Assembly (NCBI GenBank): GCA_031127085.1
Contig: JARIEY010000011.1
Coordinates: 1-36,220, forward strand
Reading direction: 5' to 3'
Source: Gemmatimonadota bacterium
GTDB lineage: Bacteria; Gemmatimonadota; Gemmatimonadetes; Gemmatimonadales; Gemmatimonadaceae
DNA length: 36,220 nucleotides
Shown here in pieces: positions 1 through 13,023 of this stretch. The number at the start of each line of letters is the position of its first letter. Position 1 is the first letter of the stretch. Made by a program: the position numbers and the translations under genes. Under the pieces are notes generated by a model. It was not told the origin of the DNA, made no database searches, and saw only the letters and a program-made list of their open reading frames with translations.

Positions 1-2452
<2,452 letters not shown>

Positions 2453-2536
2453 GAAGAGCAGCGAGACCTCAGGGCGGTGTGGTCGTTCGGGCGCCCCGCA
2501 GCGTCCGTCGAGGCAGGCGCGGGGGACCGATGTGAA

Positions 2537-3985
2537 ATGAACACGGCGATCGAACGTTCGCCAAGCACATCAGTCCCGGTAACCCCGACACCCGTCGCAT
2601 CACGTGCGCTTGGGGTTGCCGCCACCGAAAAGTCGGCATACCATCCTGCCGTGAACTCGCCCCTGCCAGCCAACCGATGGCACGCGGTCCTCGCGCTTGC
2701 GCTCCTGATGGTGGTCCTCGCGGGTGCGCTCGCGCTCCTGACACCCCCAGGGACGTTCTTCACGAGAACCGCCACAGACTACTATGGCTGGCAGACCGAT
2801 GCCTACCTCTCAGGGCAGCTGCACCTGAAGATCGCCCCGCATCCGGCGATGCTCGCGCTCGACAACCCGTGGTCAACGGCCAATGCGCCGTACTACATTC
2901 GCGACCTCGCGCTCTACGATGGGCGCTACTTCGTCTACTCGGGTATCGCGCCCATTCTGACGGTGATGGCACCCGTACGTCTGGCCACCGGGTGGTTCGC
3001 CACCGAGACATTCGCGTGTGTCGTGTTGGCGCTTGTCGCCGCCGTGGCGACCTTGGCCTTTCTCGCGGAGTTTCGGCGGCAGTGCGCGATTCAGGTGCCA
3101 AGGCCACTCGGCGCGCTCACTGTCCTGATGACCCTGATTGGGAACGGCGCGCTCTGTTGGCTGGCGGAAATCGGCAACACCCAGCTCGCCGCCGTCAGTG
3201 GGTGGGCGTTTCAGTCGCTGATGCTGTGGGCGGGACTGCGTGCGCTGCGCGCGACGCACCCCGCGCGCTGGCTCGCGCTTGCCAGCCTGGCCTTCGGACT
3301 CTCTGTCGCTTCTCGCCCTTCGCTGCTTTTCGCTGGCGCGGCGCTGCTGCCGTTCGCGTGGGCCGTGTGGCGCAAGGCAGATGACGAGCCCGTCAGCCTT
3401 GGCGCAGTCGCAGTGGCCGTGCTCGCACCGGCGGCGATCATTGGCGCGGGGCTTGCCTGGTTGAATGCGGCACGGTTTGGGTCGCCATTGGAGTTCGGCA
3501 TTCGGTTCACGCTGAGCCACTGGGGAGACACACGAGAACTCACGTTCTTCTCGTTCTCCCACTTGGGACCAAACCTCTGGGCGTACCTGGTCGCTGCGCC
3601 ACAGGTCGTACCCGAGTGGCCGTTCGTCGAGGTCGGTTGGCGCGCGCCCGTCGGCGCACTCTTTCTTCCCTATCTCGCGGGCATCTTTGGGCTACGCACG
3701 TGGGGGCGGGTCTCCAGCGTCCCCGCTGCAGGACGCGTCGCCGTGGCGGCGGCCGTCGCTCTGCTTATCGGAAATGCTGGCCCCCTTCTCCTGTATCTGG
3801 TCCACTGGTCGCGCTACTGGCTCGACCTCGTGGTGCCAGCCACCTTGCTCGCGTCGCTCGGATGGATGGGCATCTGCCGCAACGCGCAGGGCACACGGCG
3901 GCGCGCGCGCGTCGGCCTCGCCATCAGCGCGGCTGCGGTCAACGTGCTGATGATCGCGGCGGTTTTCTTCGAAACGCTGGACTGA
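2537..3985 (+). CDS. Polytopic membrane protein, GT-C-like (glycosyltransferase 39-like)
   Basis: Many hydrophobic segments; YYGWQTDAYLSGQLHL...ALYDGRYFVYSGIAP pattern seen in large envelope-associated membrane proteins. ATG at 2537 chosen within ORF 2477..3985. Confidence 0.55.
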   Translation: MNTAIERSPSTSVPVTPTPVASRALGVAATEKSAYHPAVNSPLPANRWHAVLALALLMVVLAGALALLTPPGTFFTRTATDYYGWQTDAYLSGQLHLKIAPHPAMLALDNPWSTANAPYYIRDLALYDGRYFVYSGIAPILTVMAPVRLATGWFATETFACVVLALVAAVATLAFLAEFRRQCAIQVPRPLGALTVLMTLIGNGALCWLAEIGNTQLAAVSGWAFQSLMLWAGLRALRATHPARWLALASLAFGLSVASRPSLLFAGAALLPFAWAVWRKADDEPVSLGAVAVAVLAPAAIIGAGLAWLNAARFGSPLEFGIRFTLSHWGDTRELTFFSFSHLGPNLWAYLVAAPQVVPEWPFVEVGWRAPVGALFLPYLAGIFGLRTWGRVSSVPAAGRVAVAAAVALLIGNAGPLLLYLVHWSRYWLDLVVPATLLASLGWMGICRNAQGTRRRARVGLAISAAAVNVLMIAAVFFETLD

Positions 3986-4019
3986 TGACTCCGCCTGTCA
4001 CCGCGCACCGACTGCCCCG

Positions 4020-5696
4020 CTAGAATCGGCCCGTGCGGTCGCTGTAAAACAGCCGGACCTCCCGCCCCTGCAGTCCCGGCGGTGGATTGACTGGCACACC
4101 AACTTCGAGACGGAATGTCTGCTTCGCCCCGGCTGGCACGGCGGCGACCAGCGCGAGACCAACGCCGGTGCGCCATGGCGTGGTTACGCCGAACGGCGCG
4201 TCGCCGGCCCATAGGCGCCCAGTCTGCGCAAGGCCGGCGAGTGCGATCTCGACCCGACGGGAGTTCAACGGAAGCCGGTGCCGTTCCTCGGCGGCGATGA
4301 TGACGCGAGCCGCACCACCCAGATCGGCCGTGCGATAGCCCAACAGCCCCGTCTCGTCATCGCGGAAGTTGAGTTGGGTCGGCACACGGGCATTGCGGAA
4401 CGTCGCGCCCGCGATCGTGAGCTTGGTGAGGTGAGCTTCCGAGCTCTTTCGAAGGAGCGCCGCTCCACCTTCCAGCGCTGTTTGCCCACGCACCGCGCCC
4501 GGGCGCTCCGAGATCCACGAACTGCGCCCGAACAGACGAAGCAGAGCACGCTCACCGCCAAAGGTGCTGGTCGTGCCAGCCAACAGCGTCCGGTCCGTGG
4601 GTTCGCGCTGCATCGCGCCAACGCCAACGCCCACGGCAAGGTAAGCATCGTGCCCCTTCGCGACGTCTTCTGGTGCGCTCAGCGCACCGATGCCACGGAC
4701 GGGAACGAATCGGACGCGACGGTATCCCACGCTCAGTCCGACGCGCGCCGCATCGTAGTACGGATAGCGCGTCGCGACTTGAGGCGGGGCGAGAATTGGA
4801 ACGAACCCGTCGTCACGCAACTGCAGGACGCGCGTCTGCTCCGCCCGCTCCCAACTCATGCTTGCGCCCACGTTCCACGGGGCATTCACGGGCCCGATGC
4901 GACGGCTACCGCCGAGCACGGCAGTGCGCCGCTCGTACTCAACCGATACGCCGTGAACGGCGGTGTCGAGCAATGCATACAGTGCCCGGAACGACCCAAT
5001 GGAGGCTTGCCACGACGTTCGCTGGAAGTTGGTGTAGAATGGGCGCGTGAATGCGAGGTTCCAGTGATCCACGCGTGGGCGTGACGCGAAGCCGGCCTCA
5101 AAGATGATCGGGCGCCCGGCGAACTGGGTGTCCTTGTAGCGCGCCCCCCAGCCCATCTCGCTACCGCGGCCCACTTCAGCAAGTAGACGCAGCCCCTTGC
5201 CCGTCCCACCCACACTCCCCGTCCCCAACTCGAGGCCCGCCGGGAGTCCTTCCCAGCCCCAGCTCTCGAAATACAGCACGTATTCATCAATCGTCTCGAC
5301 CCGCAGGCGCACACCACCGCTCGTGTGGGGAAGCACCCGCACGGCCGCGTCGCTGATGTACGACTGCGCGCGGAGGATACGCTCCGACTCCACGCGCTGC
5401 TGCTCGTTGCACACGTCGCCGACGCTCATCAGCATGAACCGCCGCAGCAACCGCACGCGCGTCGCCGGCTGCAGCACGAGCACCGCCTCGTTTGCAACGC
5501 GAGCCGCTGGGTCGAAACGCCGACTCAGCAACGGACGCCTCGCCCCCACAAACTCGATCGCCGCGATCGGACGGCCGTCGCAGCGCTCCGCCGCCGAGAT
5601 GGGGGCAAGTCGTTGCGCCCCCGCTCGCGACGGCGTGAGCGCAGCGAGCAGGAGCAGGGCAAGTAGGGGGCGAAGCGCCGGCGAACGCGGAATCAT
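4020..5696 (-). CDS. Omp85/BamA-TamA-like outer membrane protein with POTRA-like N-terminus
   Basis: Signal peptide MIPRSPALRPLLALLLLAALTPSRAGAQ, POTRA-like IAAIEFVGARRP...RAQSYISDAAVRVLPHTSGGVRLRVETIDEY, then beta-rich barrel with GLLGYR and terminal aromatic (GRF). Confidence 0.7.
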   Translation of the reverse strand: MIPRSPALRPLLALLLLAALTPSRAGAQRLAPISAAERCDGRPIAAIEFVGARRPLLSRRFDPAARVANEAVLVLQPATRVRLLRRFMLMSVGDVCNEQQRVESERILRAQSYISDAAVRVLPHTSGGVRLRVETIDEYVLYFESWGWEGLPAGLELGTGSVGGTGKGLRLLAEVGRGSEMGWGARYKDTQFAGRPIIFEAGFASRPRVDHWNLAFTRPFYTNFQRTSWQASIGSFRALYALLDTAVHGVSVEYERRTAVLGGSRRIGPVNAPWNVGASMSWERAEQTRVLQLRDDGFVPILAPPQVATRYPYYDAARVGLSVGYRRVRFVPVRGIGALSAPEDVAKGHDAYLAVGVGVGAMQREPTDRTLLAGTTSTFGGERALLRLFGRSSWISERPGAVRGQTALEGGAALLRKSSEAHLTKLTIAGATFRNARVPTQLNFRDDETGLLGYRTADLGGAARVIIAAEERHRLPLNSRRVEIALAGLAQTGRLWAGDAPFGVTTPWRTGVGLALVAAVPAGAKQTFRLEVGVPVNPPPGLQGREVRLFYSDRTGRF

Positions 5697-5901
5697 GGGT
5701 GGGCGGAAGATAGCGGTCGTCTCGTGCCGAGGGCGAACGCTTCGTTCGACGCCACGCCGGTCTCGGCGCCGCCGCGCGACGCCGACGCATCGGGGCCGCG
5801 CGCCTTCCGCCGCACAATTCCCGGCGCGACTATTCTGGGATGCTGGTCGCCCTCGCAACCGAATCACTGGCCGCGCCGTGAGCAATCCCGGCGGTCCATC
5901 T

Positions 5902-7038
5902 ATGCCCTCCAAACCCGTGGTGGCGGTCGTGCTGGGCACACGCCCGGAGGCCATCAAACTGGCACCGGTCATTCACGGCCTCCGTCAGTCGCACCGGCTC
6001 GCCTGTCGGGTCTATTCCACCGGACAGCACCTCGAGTTGCTCGACCAGACCATGGCATCGCTGGGCATTGCGCCCGACGACGCACTCAATTTGATGCGCC
6101 CCAACCAGGCACTGGGGGACTTCACCAGCGACGCCGTGCGTGAGCTGGCTCGGCGATTTGCACACGATCGCCCTGCGATGACCGTCGTCCAGGGTGACAC
6201 GACCACCGCGATGGCCGCCGCGCTCGCGTCGTTTTACGCGGGCGTGCCGGTCGCACACGTGGAGGCCGGGCTTCGCACCGGCGACTCGCGGTCGCCGTTT
6301 CCGGAGGAAGCGAATCGGCGCATCATCAGCGTCCTCGCCGACCTGCACTTCGCCCCGACGGAAGGCGCGCGGCGGCACCTGCTTGCAGAGAACACGCCAG
6401 ACGATCGCATCCTGGTGACCGGCAACACCTCTATCGACAGTGTGCTGCAACTGCGCGCGCGCTTCGAACGTGGAGAGGTTGCGCCGCCGGTCGTTCCTGG
6501 TCGGCGGGCCGGGCACCGGCTGGTCCTGATCACGGGGCACCGTCGTGAGAGTTTTGGCGATGGCCTGCGTGACGTGTGTCTCGCCATCGGTGATCTCGCG
6601 CTCGATTTCCCCGACGTGGATTTCGTCTACCCAGTGCACCCCAATCCCAACGTCCAGGAACCGGTGCACAGCGTGCTGCACGCCGCATCGTACCCGAACG
6701 TCCTCCTCACGGCGCCGATGGACTACGTCGGATTCGTTGCGATGATGGCGCAGGCCGTGTTGGTCATTACCGACTCCGGCGGGGTTCAGGAAGAGGCGCC
6801 CTCGCTGCGCACGCCCGTGCTGGTGACGCGAGCCAAGACCGAGCGGCCGGAGGCTCTCGCGGGCGGCTCGAGCCAGCTCGTCGGCACAGACCGCCAGACC
6901 ATTCGAGGTGCCGCGACAGCCGTGCTGCGCGGTGAGGTGCCCGCTGCATCCGACGTCAATCCGTTTGGTGATGGCCGAGCGGCCGAACGCATCGTCGCCC
7001 GCCTCGAACGCGAACTCTTATCCCGCAACGCCCGCTGA
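5902..7038 (+). CDS. wecB: UDP-N-acetylglucosamine 2-epimerase (non-hydrolysing)
   Basis: VVLGTRPEAIKLAPVI, HVEAGLRTGD, PFPEEANRR, ITGHRRESFGDGL, ITDSGGVQEEAPSLRTPVLVTRAKTERPEAL. Alternative GTG start at 5878. Confidence 0.93.
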   Translation: MPSKPVVAVVLGTRPEAIKLAPVIHGLRQSHRLACRVYSTGQHLELLDQTMASLGIAPDDALNLMRPNQALGDFTSDAVRELARRFAHDRPAMTVVQGDTTTAMAAALASFYAGVPVAHVEAGLRTGDSRSPFPEEANRRIISVLADLHFAPTEGARRHLLAENTPDDRILVTGNTSIDSVLQLRARFERGEVAPPVVPGRRAGHRLVLITGHRRESFGDGLRDVCLAIGDLALDFPDVDFVYPVHPNPNVQEPVHSVLHAASYPNVLLTAPMDYVGFVAMMAQAVLVITDSGGVQEEAPSLRTPVLVTRAKTERPEALAGGSSQLVGTDRQTIRGAATAVLRGEVPAASDVNPFGDGRAAERIVARLERELLSRNAR

Positions 7039-7049
7039 AGCGCGTGGTT

Positions 7050-8234
7050 CTACCACCCAAGCGTCGCGCGAATCCGACTGAGGAGTGTCGGCTCAGTGCG
7101 TGAGCTGCGCGCGGTGTTCACAAGATCGAGCAGCGCATCCACGCGCCGCGCCCACGACTGTTGGGCCGTGAAGTCGATCATGCGCTGACGCAGTTCTGGC
7201 GGAACGCTCACGCCCACCGCCTCGCGAATCGCCTGCTCGAAATCGGGTAGACCAACACACGGGACAACACCCGGGATTCCGGCGAGCGGCTCAAGCGGTG
7301 GGGCCACGACGCGTAGCCCCATCGCGACGTACTCGTAGACCTTCAGCGGACTCGTCGCCTGCGTCACCGCGTTGTCCTTCCACGGCAGCAGCGCGACCGT
7401 GGCGTGGGCCAAATACCGGGGAAGCTCGGTTTGCGCCTTTAAACCCAGAAACCGGCAGTTCGCTGGGAGCCCCTTGCCTTCGGCACGATGATCGCCGATG
7501 AAGACGAAGTTGACCTCGGGGAGTGCCCGGGAGAGTGCGTCCAGCAACTCCCAGTCCATCCATCCGCCCCACAGCGAGCCGACATACATCGCGGTCGGTC
7601 CGGGCAGGAGATCGACTGGACGCTCATGCGCGCCGACGCGAGAAAAGACACGTCCGTTGTACGCGTTGGGGATCAGCGACACCTCTCGGCGCGTGCGTCG
7701 TTCCAAATACCGCGCGAGCGACGGAGCGGTCGCGACCAACACATCCGACTGGACGAGCACGCGTCGTTCGGCGCGGCGGCGGTACCAGCCGTACCCCAGC
7801 TCCGAGTCCCATTCGTCAATCAGATCGTACACCCTAATGGCACCCTGACGGTGTGCTTCGGAGAGTACGGGCAGCCAGTCCGCCACCGGCAGTTGGGTGA
7901 TCACGAAGGCGCCTGCGTGCGCAACGAAGGCCCGCATGGCCTTCTTTCCCTCGCCATGACTGATGTCGTGCAATCCGTGCTCTAACAATCGCGGCGTACT
8001 GAACGCCAGCCCAAGATCGACCGTCTCGGTCACCTGCCCATGGCTGACGAAGAGCACGGCAAAGCCCCGCGCGAGAAACTCGCTGGCGAGTTGTGCGCTC
8101 CGCTGACCGCCCCCGGTGTCGTGCATCGGGTTCGGCGAGAGGATCACGACCGCGCCGGCGGCGCCATCCAAGGCAGCCGTCGCGCGCTCAAGGCCGCTCA
8201 TCGGGGGCACTCCAGATCCGCTCATGATGCGCAA
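7050..8234 (-). CDS. Glycosyltransferase (GT-B fold, GT1/GT4-like)
   Basis: PNPMHDTGGGQRSAQLASEF, YVGSLWGGWMDWELLDALSRALPEVNFVFIG, SPLKVYEYVAMGLRVVAPPL. Confidence 0.78.
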   Translation of the reverse strand: MRIMSGSGVPPMSGLERATAALDGAAGAVVILSPNPMHDTGGGQRSAQLASEFLARGFAVLFVSHGQVTETVDLGLAFSTPRLLEHGLHDISHGEGKKAMRAFVAHAGAFVITQLPVADWLPVLSEAHRQGAIRVYDLIDEWDSELGYGWYRRRAERRVLVQSDVLVATAPSLARYLERRTRREVSLIPNAYNGRVFSRVGAHERPVDLLPGPTAMYVGSLWGGWMDWELLDALSRALPEVNFVFIGDHRAEGKGLPANCRFLGLKAQTELPRYLAHATVALLPWKDNAVTQATSPLKVYEYVAMGLRVVAPPLEPLAGIPGVVPCVGLPDFEQAIREAVGVSVPPELRQRMIDFTAQQSWARRVDALLDLVNTARSSRTEPTLLSRIRATLGW

Positions 8235-8319
8235 AGATACGGCGCGGTCTGCGCGCGACGTAAGTTGAACCCGCTAACCACAGCAGGCACCGCGCGCAAC
8301 GATCCCGTAACTTGATGCG

Positions 8320-9513
8320 ATGAGCCGTTGGAGCCTCTTCCCTGTGGCACCGCGCCACGATGTCCCCACAACGCAGCGCTGCGGACTCATCGTCCCGTCG
8401 CTCGATGCCGGCGGGCTCGAGGAAGTGGTGGCAATGCTTGCCACGGAACTCCCGGCACACGGCTTTGAGACGTCGGTGCTCTGCACCCACCGGGGGGGTG
8501 CCATCGCCGATCGACTGCAAGGCGCGGGCGTATCGGTGACCGTCGCCAAAGGGTCGGCACGCCAGTGGCGCGCGTGGATCAAGCGCACGCAGCCCACGGT
8601 GTTCAGCACGCATTTCGTGTCGCTCCCCGCCGCTGCGCTGCTCGCTAAATGGGCGCCGATCGTCGAGACCGTGCACAACACGTACCTCTGGCTCTCGCCG
8701 AAGGAGTGGGAGGCACAGCGTGCCACGACCGCACTCGCCTCCGCCGTGGTGGCAGTCAGCGAGACCGTCGCATCCTACCACCAGCGCACCTGTGGCCCGC
8801 TGCCGGCGACCGTCATTCCCAATGGCGTGCAGGGGTCCCGCTTGCCAGACATCGCGCGGAGCGATGCGCGGGAGCGCCTGAATCTCGGGCCCGATGACAT
8901 GGCCTTTGTGCACGTGGGACGGTTCTGCGCGCAAAAGAACCAACTCGGCCTCGTTGACGCGCTCGCCGAGGTGGTCGGGGAAGACGCGCGCGTCCACCTC
9001 CTCCTCGTCGGCGGTCAGGACGACGCAGGGTACGTCGATCAGGTGCGCGCACGCGCCGGCGGACTACTCACTCGCGGGGCCGTGCGCTTCATCGCCCCGA
9101 CGCCGGACCCAGCATTCGTTTTCGCGGCCTCCGATGCCTTTGTTTCCAACTCGTTCTTTGAGGGGTGGAGTCTCGCCGCGACGGAGGCGCTCTGGATGGG
9201 CCGGCCAGTCATTCTCAGCCACTGCGGCGGGGCGCGCGAGCAGACGGGCGAAGACGGCCGCCTCGGCTATCTGGTCCCCAACCCCGGCGGGGACCCGGCC
9301 ACGCTGGCCCTCCAACAGGTGCAGCACCCGAGTGCAGAGGTCACCACCGTCAACCGCAACGCGATGCAGCTGGCCGTGCGCACCCTTATCGCCAATCGCG
9401 CCCACTGGGCGAGCCGATCTGACGAGATCGCTCGAGAAGCGCGCGCGCGCTGGTCGTCAGAGCGCATGGCGGCGGAATACGCAGCCGTCCTTCGCGCCGC
9501 CGCGGGTGCCTAG
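8320..9513 (+). CDS. Glycosyltransferase family 4 protein
   Basis: GLIVPSLDAGGLEEVVAMLA, VIPNGVQGSRL, HVGRFCAQKNQLGLVDALAEV, VSNSFFEGWSLAATEALWMGRPVILSHCGGARE. Confidence 0.88.
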   Translation: MSRWSLFPVAPRHDVPTTQRCGLIVPSLDAGGLEEVVAMLATELPAHGFETSVLCTHRGGAIADRLQGAGVSVTVAKGSARQWRAWIKRTQPTVFSTHFVSLPAAALLAKWAPIVETVHNTYLWLSPKEWEAQRATTALASAVVAVSETVASYHQRTCGPLPATVIPNGVQGSRLPDIARSDARERLNLGPDDMAFVHVGRFCAQKNQLGLVDALAEVVGEDARVHLLLVGGQDDAGYVDQVRARAGGLLTRGAVRFIAPTPDPAFVFAASDAFVSNSFFEGWSLAATEALWMGRPVILSHCGGAREQTGEDGRLGYLVPNPGGDPATLALQQVQHPSAEVTTVNRNAMQLAVRTLIANRAHWASRSDEIAREARARWSSERMAAEYAAVLRAAAGA

Positions 9514-9567
9514 GCTACCTTTGCGTATGCTCTCGATCGCGAGGCGACGCCAGGCGGGCGGCCAAGC

Positions 9568-11424
9568 ATGATCCAAGAACCCAATCAGGGGCCGGCGACG
9601 CCCAAGGGCCTGCTGCGCCATTACTGGCGTGTAGCCGGCGTGCGTCCCTGGCAGCTCGGCGTGCCGCTCGTGCTCGTGCTGCTCGCGGGGGCCTGCGAGG
9701 CCGCGTCGTTTTCGCTGCTGATCCCGCTCACGCGAGCCGTCGGGCAGGACTCCTTCGCCTTTCTGAGCGCATCGCGGGCCTTCGGCTGGATTCTTCGCCT
9801 TGTGCCGGACTCGCTCGCAGGGACGGCAACGCGCGACACGGCCCTGATCATCATCACGATCGGTCTCATCATTGTGGGGCGCATCGGTAAACTCGTCTTT
9901 GAGTACGCCCGGCTGCTCTTCGTCGTCGATCGCACCGAGCGCTATCGTGTCGCGGTCAACGCCGCCACGTTCGCCCGCGTGCTTTCATTTGGGCGGCAGT
10001 ACTTCGACCGACAGCCCATCGGAATGATCGATGCGGAGATCGGCTGGGCCGGTTCCGTGATTGGCCTGCTCACTGCAGCAGAGGAGTTCGTCCGCTACGC
10101 GTTTGGTCTCGCCTTCAAGGCCGCAGTGATGGTCGCGATCTCCCTGCCGCTCTCGATCGCCTTCACCGTCAGCCTTCCGTTTGTCAGCTGGTTCATGACG
10201 ACGCTCGACAAGCACGCCGCGCGCATCTCCGCCGACGGTATGCGCGCTGAGCAGACGGTGCGCTCCCGCATACTCGACATTCTGGGCTCGATCCCGCTGG
10301 TGAAGGTCAACTCGCGTGAACCCGAGGCGGCGAGTGCGTACATCGACGCCCTGCACGACGCCAAGCGCGTCGCGATTCGAAAGGATCGACTGACCAGCCT
10401 GCGCTACCCCGTGGAGGAGATCGCGATCCTCCTCATCATGCTGGTCGTGCAAGGCACCGTGATGGTGCTGGCCGGCGATTTCACACCCGGCGATCTGGCG
10501 ACTTTCGGCGCATTCCTGCTCATCGTCCAGCAGGCGCTGCCGGATTACAAGTGGATGAGCATGTTTCGGTTGCGCATCGCCGAGGAGTGGCCACGGCTCG
10601 CTGCGCTGGCCCGCCTATTCTCCGACGAAGGCAAGTACATCGTCCCCTCTGGCCCGCGTCCGTTCCAGGGTCTCACCCACGGCATCACGATCCGCAACTT
10701 GACGTTTGCGTACCAAGCCGGCGTCGATACGCTGCAGGACATCAGCGCGACATTCGCGGCAGGAAAGGTCACCGCGATCGTGGGACGCACCGGGGCAGGA
10801 AAGACCACCTTTGTGGACTTGATCGCTCGCTTGTACGACTGCCCGCCCGGCACGGTCTTTCTTGACGACATCGACATTCGAGAGTTCGCGCTGCCGTCAC
10901 TGCACGGCCGGATGGCCCTCGTCAGCCAGGATGTCTGGCTGCTCAATCGCACCATCCGGGACAATCTCACGTTCGGGCTTGATCGTACGGTGCCCGACGC
11001 GGAGCTCGTCGCGGCCCTCGAGGACGTCGAACTCCACGAGTTCTTCGCTGGTCTGCGTGACGGGCTCGACACCAACATCGGCGATCGCGGCGTCCGGCTT
11101 TCCGGCGGACAGCGCCAGCGGCTCGCGCTCGCCCGCGCGCTGCTTCGTCATCCCGATCTGCTCATCCTCGACGAAGCAACGTCCGCGCTCGACAGCGTCG
11201 TGGAACAGCGGGTGGCGCACGCCATCCAGCGTCGCGCCGCCGGCCGTACGCTGATCATGATTGCGCATCGCCTCTCTACCATCCGAGAGGCCGATATGAT
11301 TCTCGTGATGCACGAGGGGCGCATCGTCGAGCAGGGCTCCTGGGACGCGCTGCTCTCGCAGGGCGGCTACTTCGCCCGCTTGCACGCCGCGCAGTATTCC
11401 ACGGGTCCCGCGGTGCCTGCGTGA
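9568..11424 (+). CDS. ABC transporter, fused permease/ATP-binding protein (MsbA-type exporter)
   Basis: N-terminal TM domain; Walker A GRTGAGKTTF, signature LSGGQRQRLALARALL, Walker B LLILDEATSALDS, H-loop IAHRLSTI. Confidence 0.95.
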   Translation: MIQEPNQGPATPKGLLRHYWRVAGVRPWQLGVPLVLVLLAGACEAASFSLLIPLTRAVGQDSFAFLSASRAFGWILRLVPDSLAGTATRDTALIIITIGLIIVGRIGKLVFEYARLLFVVDRTERYRVAVNAATFARVLSFGRQYFDRQPIGMIDAEIGWAGSVIGLLTAAEEFVRYAFGLAFKAAVMVAISLPLSIAFTVSLPFVSWFMTTLDKHAARISADGMRAEQTVRSRILDILGSIPLVKVNSREPEAASAYIDALHDAKRVAIRKDRLTSLRYPVEEIAILLIMLVVQGTVMVLAGDFTPGDLATFGAFLLIVQQALPDYKWMSMFRLRIAEEWPRLAALARLFSDEGKYIVPSGPRPFQGLTHGITIRNLTFAYQAGVDTLQDISATFAAGKVTAIVGRTGAGKTTFVDLIARLYDCPPGTVFLDDIDIREFALPSLHGRMALVSQDVWLLNRTIRDNLTFGLDRTVPDAELVAALEDVELHEFFAGLRDGLDTNIGDRGVRLSGGQRQRLALARALLRHPDLLILDEATSALDSVVEQRVAHAIQRRAAGRTLIMIAHRLSTIREADMILVMHEGRIVEQGSWDALLSQGGYFARLHAAQYSTGPAVPA

Positions 11425-11539
11425 ACGCGGTGCGCGTAGGCCGGCGGCCCGATAGCTTTCCCCGCAGCGCGTTCTCCTCACCAACACCGTCCGCACCGCC
11501 GCCCGCGCTGTCCCCTCGGCGGACCACACCCACGCTCCG

Positions 11540-12940
11540 TTGAACCTGTCGCAAGTCGCCGCGCTGCTGCTGGCCTTCGTGCTCGGCACGTGGATGTTGT
11601 TGTATGGGTGGGTCTACTACAACACCTGGCTGATTTGGTTGGGGTGGCGGCTTCGCCGCGCGACGCCGGTGCGGCCGTTGCTTCCGGGAGTATTGCCACG
11701 TGTCACGGTTCAGCTCCCGGTCTACAACGAGGAGCGCGTGATCGAACGTCTGCTCGAGGCCGTCGGCCGCCTCGACTGGCCTGCGGAGTTGCTCGAGATC
11801 CAGCTCCTCGATGACTCCACCGACCAGACGCCGGCCATCGCGGCGGCTGTCATTGATCGACTGCGTCGGCGCGGCCTCAACGTCACTCACCTCCGGCGCG
11901 TCGAACGCGAGGGGTACAAGGCGGGCGCGCTGCGGGACGCCCTCGCCACAGCGACCGGCGAGTTCGTCTTGATTTTGGACGCCGACTTTGTGCCAAAGCC
12001 TGATCTGCTCCGACGGCTGATCCCATGGTTCGCGGACTCCAAGGTCGCGATGGTGCAAGGACGCTGGGGACCGCTGGCGCATGCGCGGTCGCTCATCGAG
12101 CGGAGCGCGGGGTTTTGGATTGATCGGCACTTCGTCATCGAACAGCTGGCGCGGAGTCGGTCGGGCCAGTTCTTCCACTTCAACGGCTCCGGCGGTATCT
12201 GGCGTCGTCACGTGATCGCGGACGCGGGCGGGTGGTCGGCCGACACCCTCGCGGAAGACCTGGATCTCTCGTTCCGAGCGTGGCAGCGCGGATGGAAATT
12301 CGTCTTTGACTTCGACACGGTGATTCCCGCCGAGGTCCCGTCGAGCGTGGCCGCGCTGCGCATTCAACAGGCGCGTTGGGCGCGCGGTGCGTTTCAAATG
12401 GCTCGCAAGGCCATTCCGCGACTTGCGAAGGAAACGTGGCGTGACCGTGTTACGATCTCGCTGCACCTGACCGGCTACTCGTTTCCGGTCCTTATGCTCC
12501 TGCTGGCGCTGACCGCCGGTCCAGCGGCGTGGGCACGGCAGTACCACCCGCGGCTCGGCTTCCTGGCGGCGGACCTGCCGATGGTCGGGTTCTTCGTTGG
12601 AATGGCCGCCCAGGCGCTCTGGCAGGGGCTTTCTTCGGGCTGGCGCAGAGGGTGGTTGGAAGTCGAGGCTGCCGCCATCGGCATTGGGATGGCGCCGTTG
12701 GTCCTGAAGGCCGGATTTTCAGGGCTTCGCGCATTTGGCGGCGAGTTCAAGCGGACGCCAAAATCCACACGCGCCGTCGGTCAGACGCCCACGATGGTCT
12801 TCGTCGAGGCGGCACTTGGACTTGCGGCCCTCGCCAGTGCCACCTTGGCCGTCGTGACGGGGAGTCCGTGGATTGCGCTGCTGCCGACCTTGGCGGGCGC
12901 CGGGTTGATCACGTTCGCCTGGCGGACGGTGCGGCCGTAG
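11540..12940 (+). CDS. Membrane glycosyltransferase family 2 (cellulose synthase/glucosyltransferase-like)
   Basis: VQLPVYNEERVIERLLEAV, LLDDSTDQT, LILDADFVP, EDLDLSFRAWQRGW, QQARWARG (QxxRW), C-terminal TM helices. TTG start. Confidence 0.88.
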   Translation: MNLSQVAALLLAFVLGTWMLLYGWVYYNTWLIWLGWRLRRATPVRPLLPGVLPRVTVQLPVYNEERVIERLLEAVGRLDWPAELLEIQLLDDSTDQTPAIAAAVIDRLRRRGLNVTHLRRVEREGYKAGALRDALATATGEFVLILDADFVPKPDLLRRLIPWFADSKVAMVQGRWGPLAHARSLIERSAGFWIDRHFVIEQLARSRSGQFFHFNGSGGIWRRHVIADAGGWSADTLAEDLDLSFRAWQRGWKFVFDFDTVIPAEVPSSVAALRIQQARWARGAFQMARKAIPRLAKETWRDRVTISLHLTGYSFPVLMLLLALTAGPAAWARQYHPRLGFLAADLPMVGFFVGMAAQALWQGLSSGWRRGWLEVEAAAIGIGMAPLVLKAGFSGLRAFGGEFKRTPKSTRAVGQTPTMVFVEAALGLAALASATLAVVTGSPWIALLPTLAGAGLITFAWRTVRP

Positions 12941-13023
12941 GCGCCGTGCTACGGCAGCGCCTTGGCACGGAGGGCAGAGCGACGCTTCCGGGTTCGCGGA
13001 CTCGTCGCGTCCCCACGACATCG

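Noticed and set aside
8492-8498. G7 run inside the GT4 gene as a phase-variation site
   Set aside because: Short for slippage in a GC-rich genome and encoded by normal codons (CGG GGG GGT) in an otherwise intact gene.
11276-12547. 423-aa minus-strand ORF
   Set aside because: Antisense to the ABC transporter and GT2 genes, which have diagnostic motifs.
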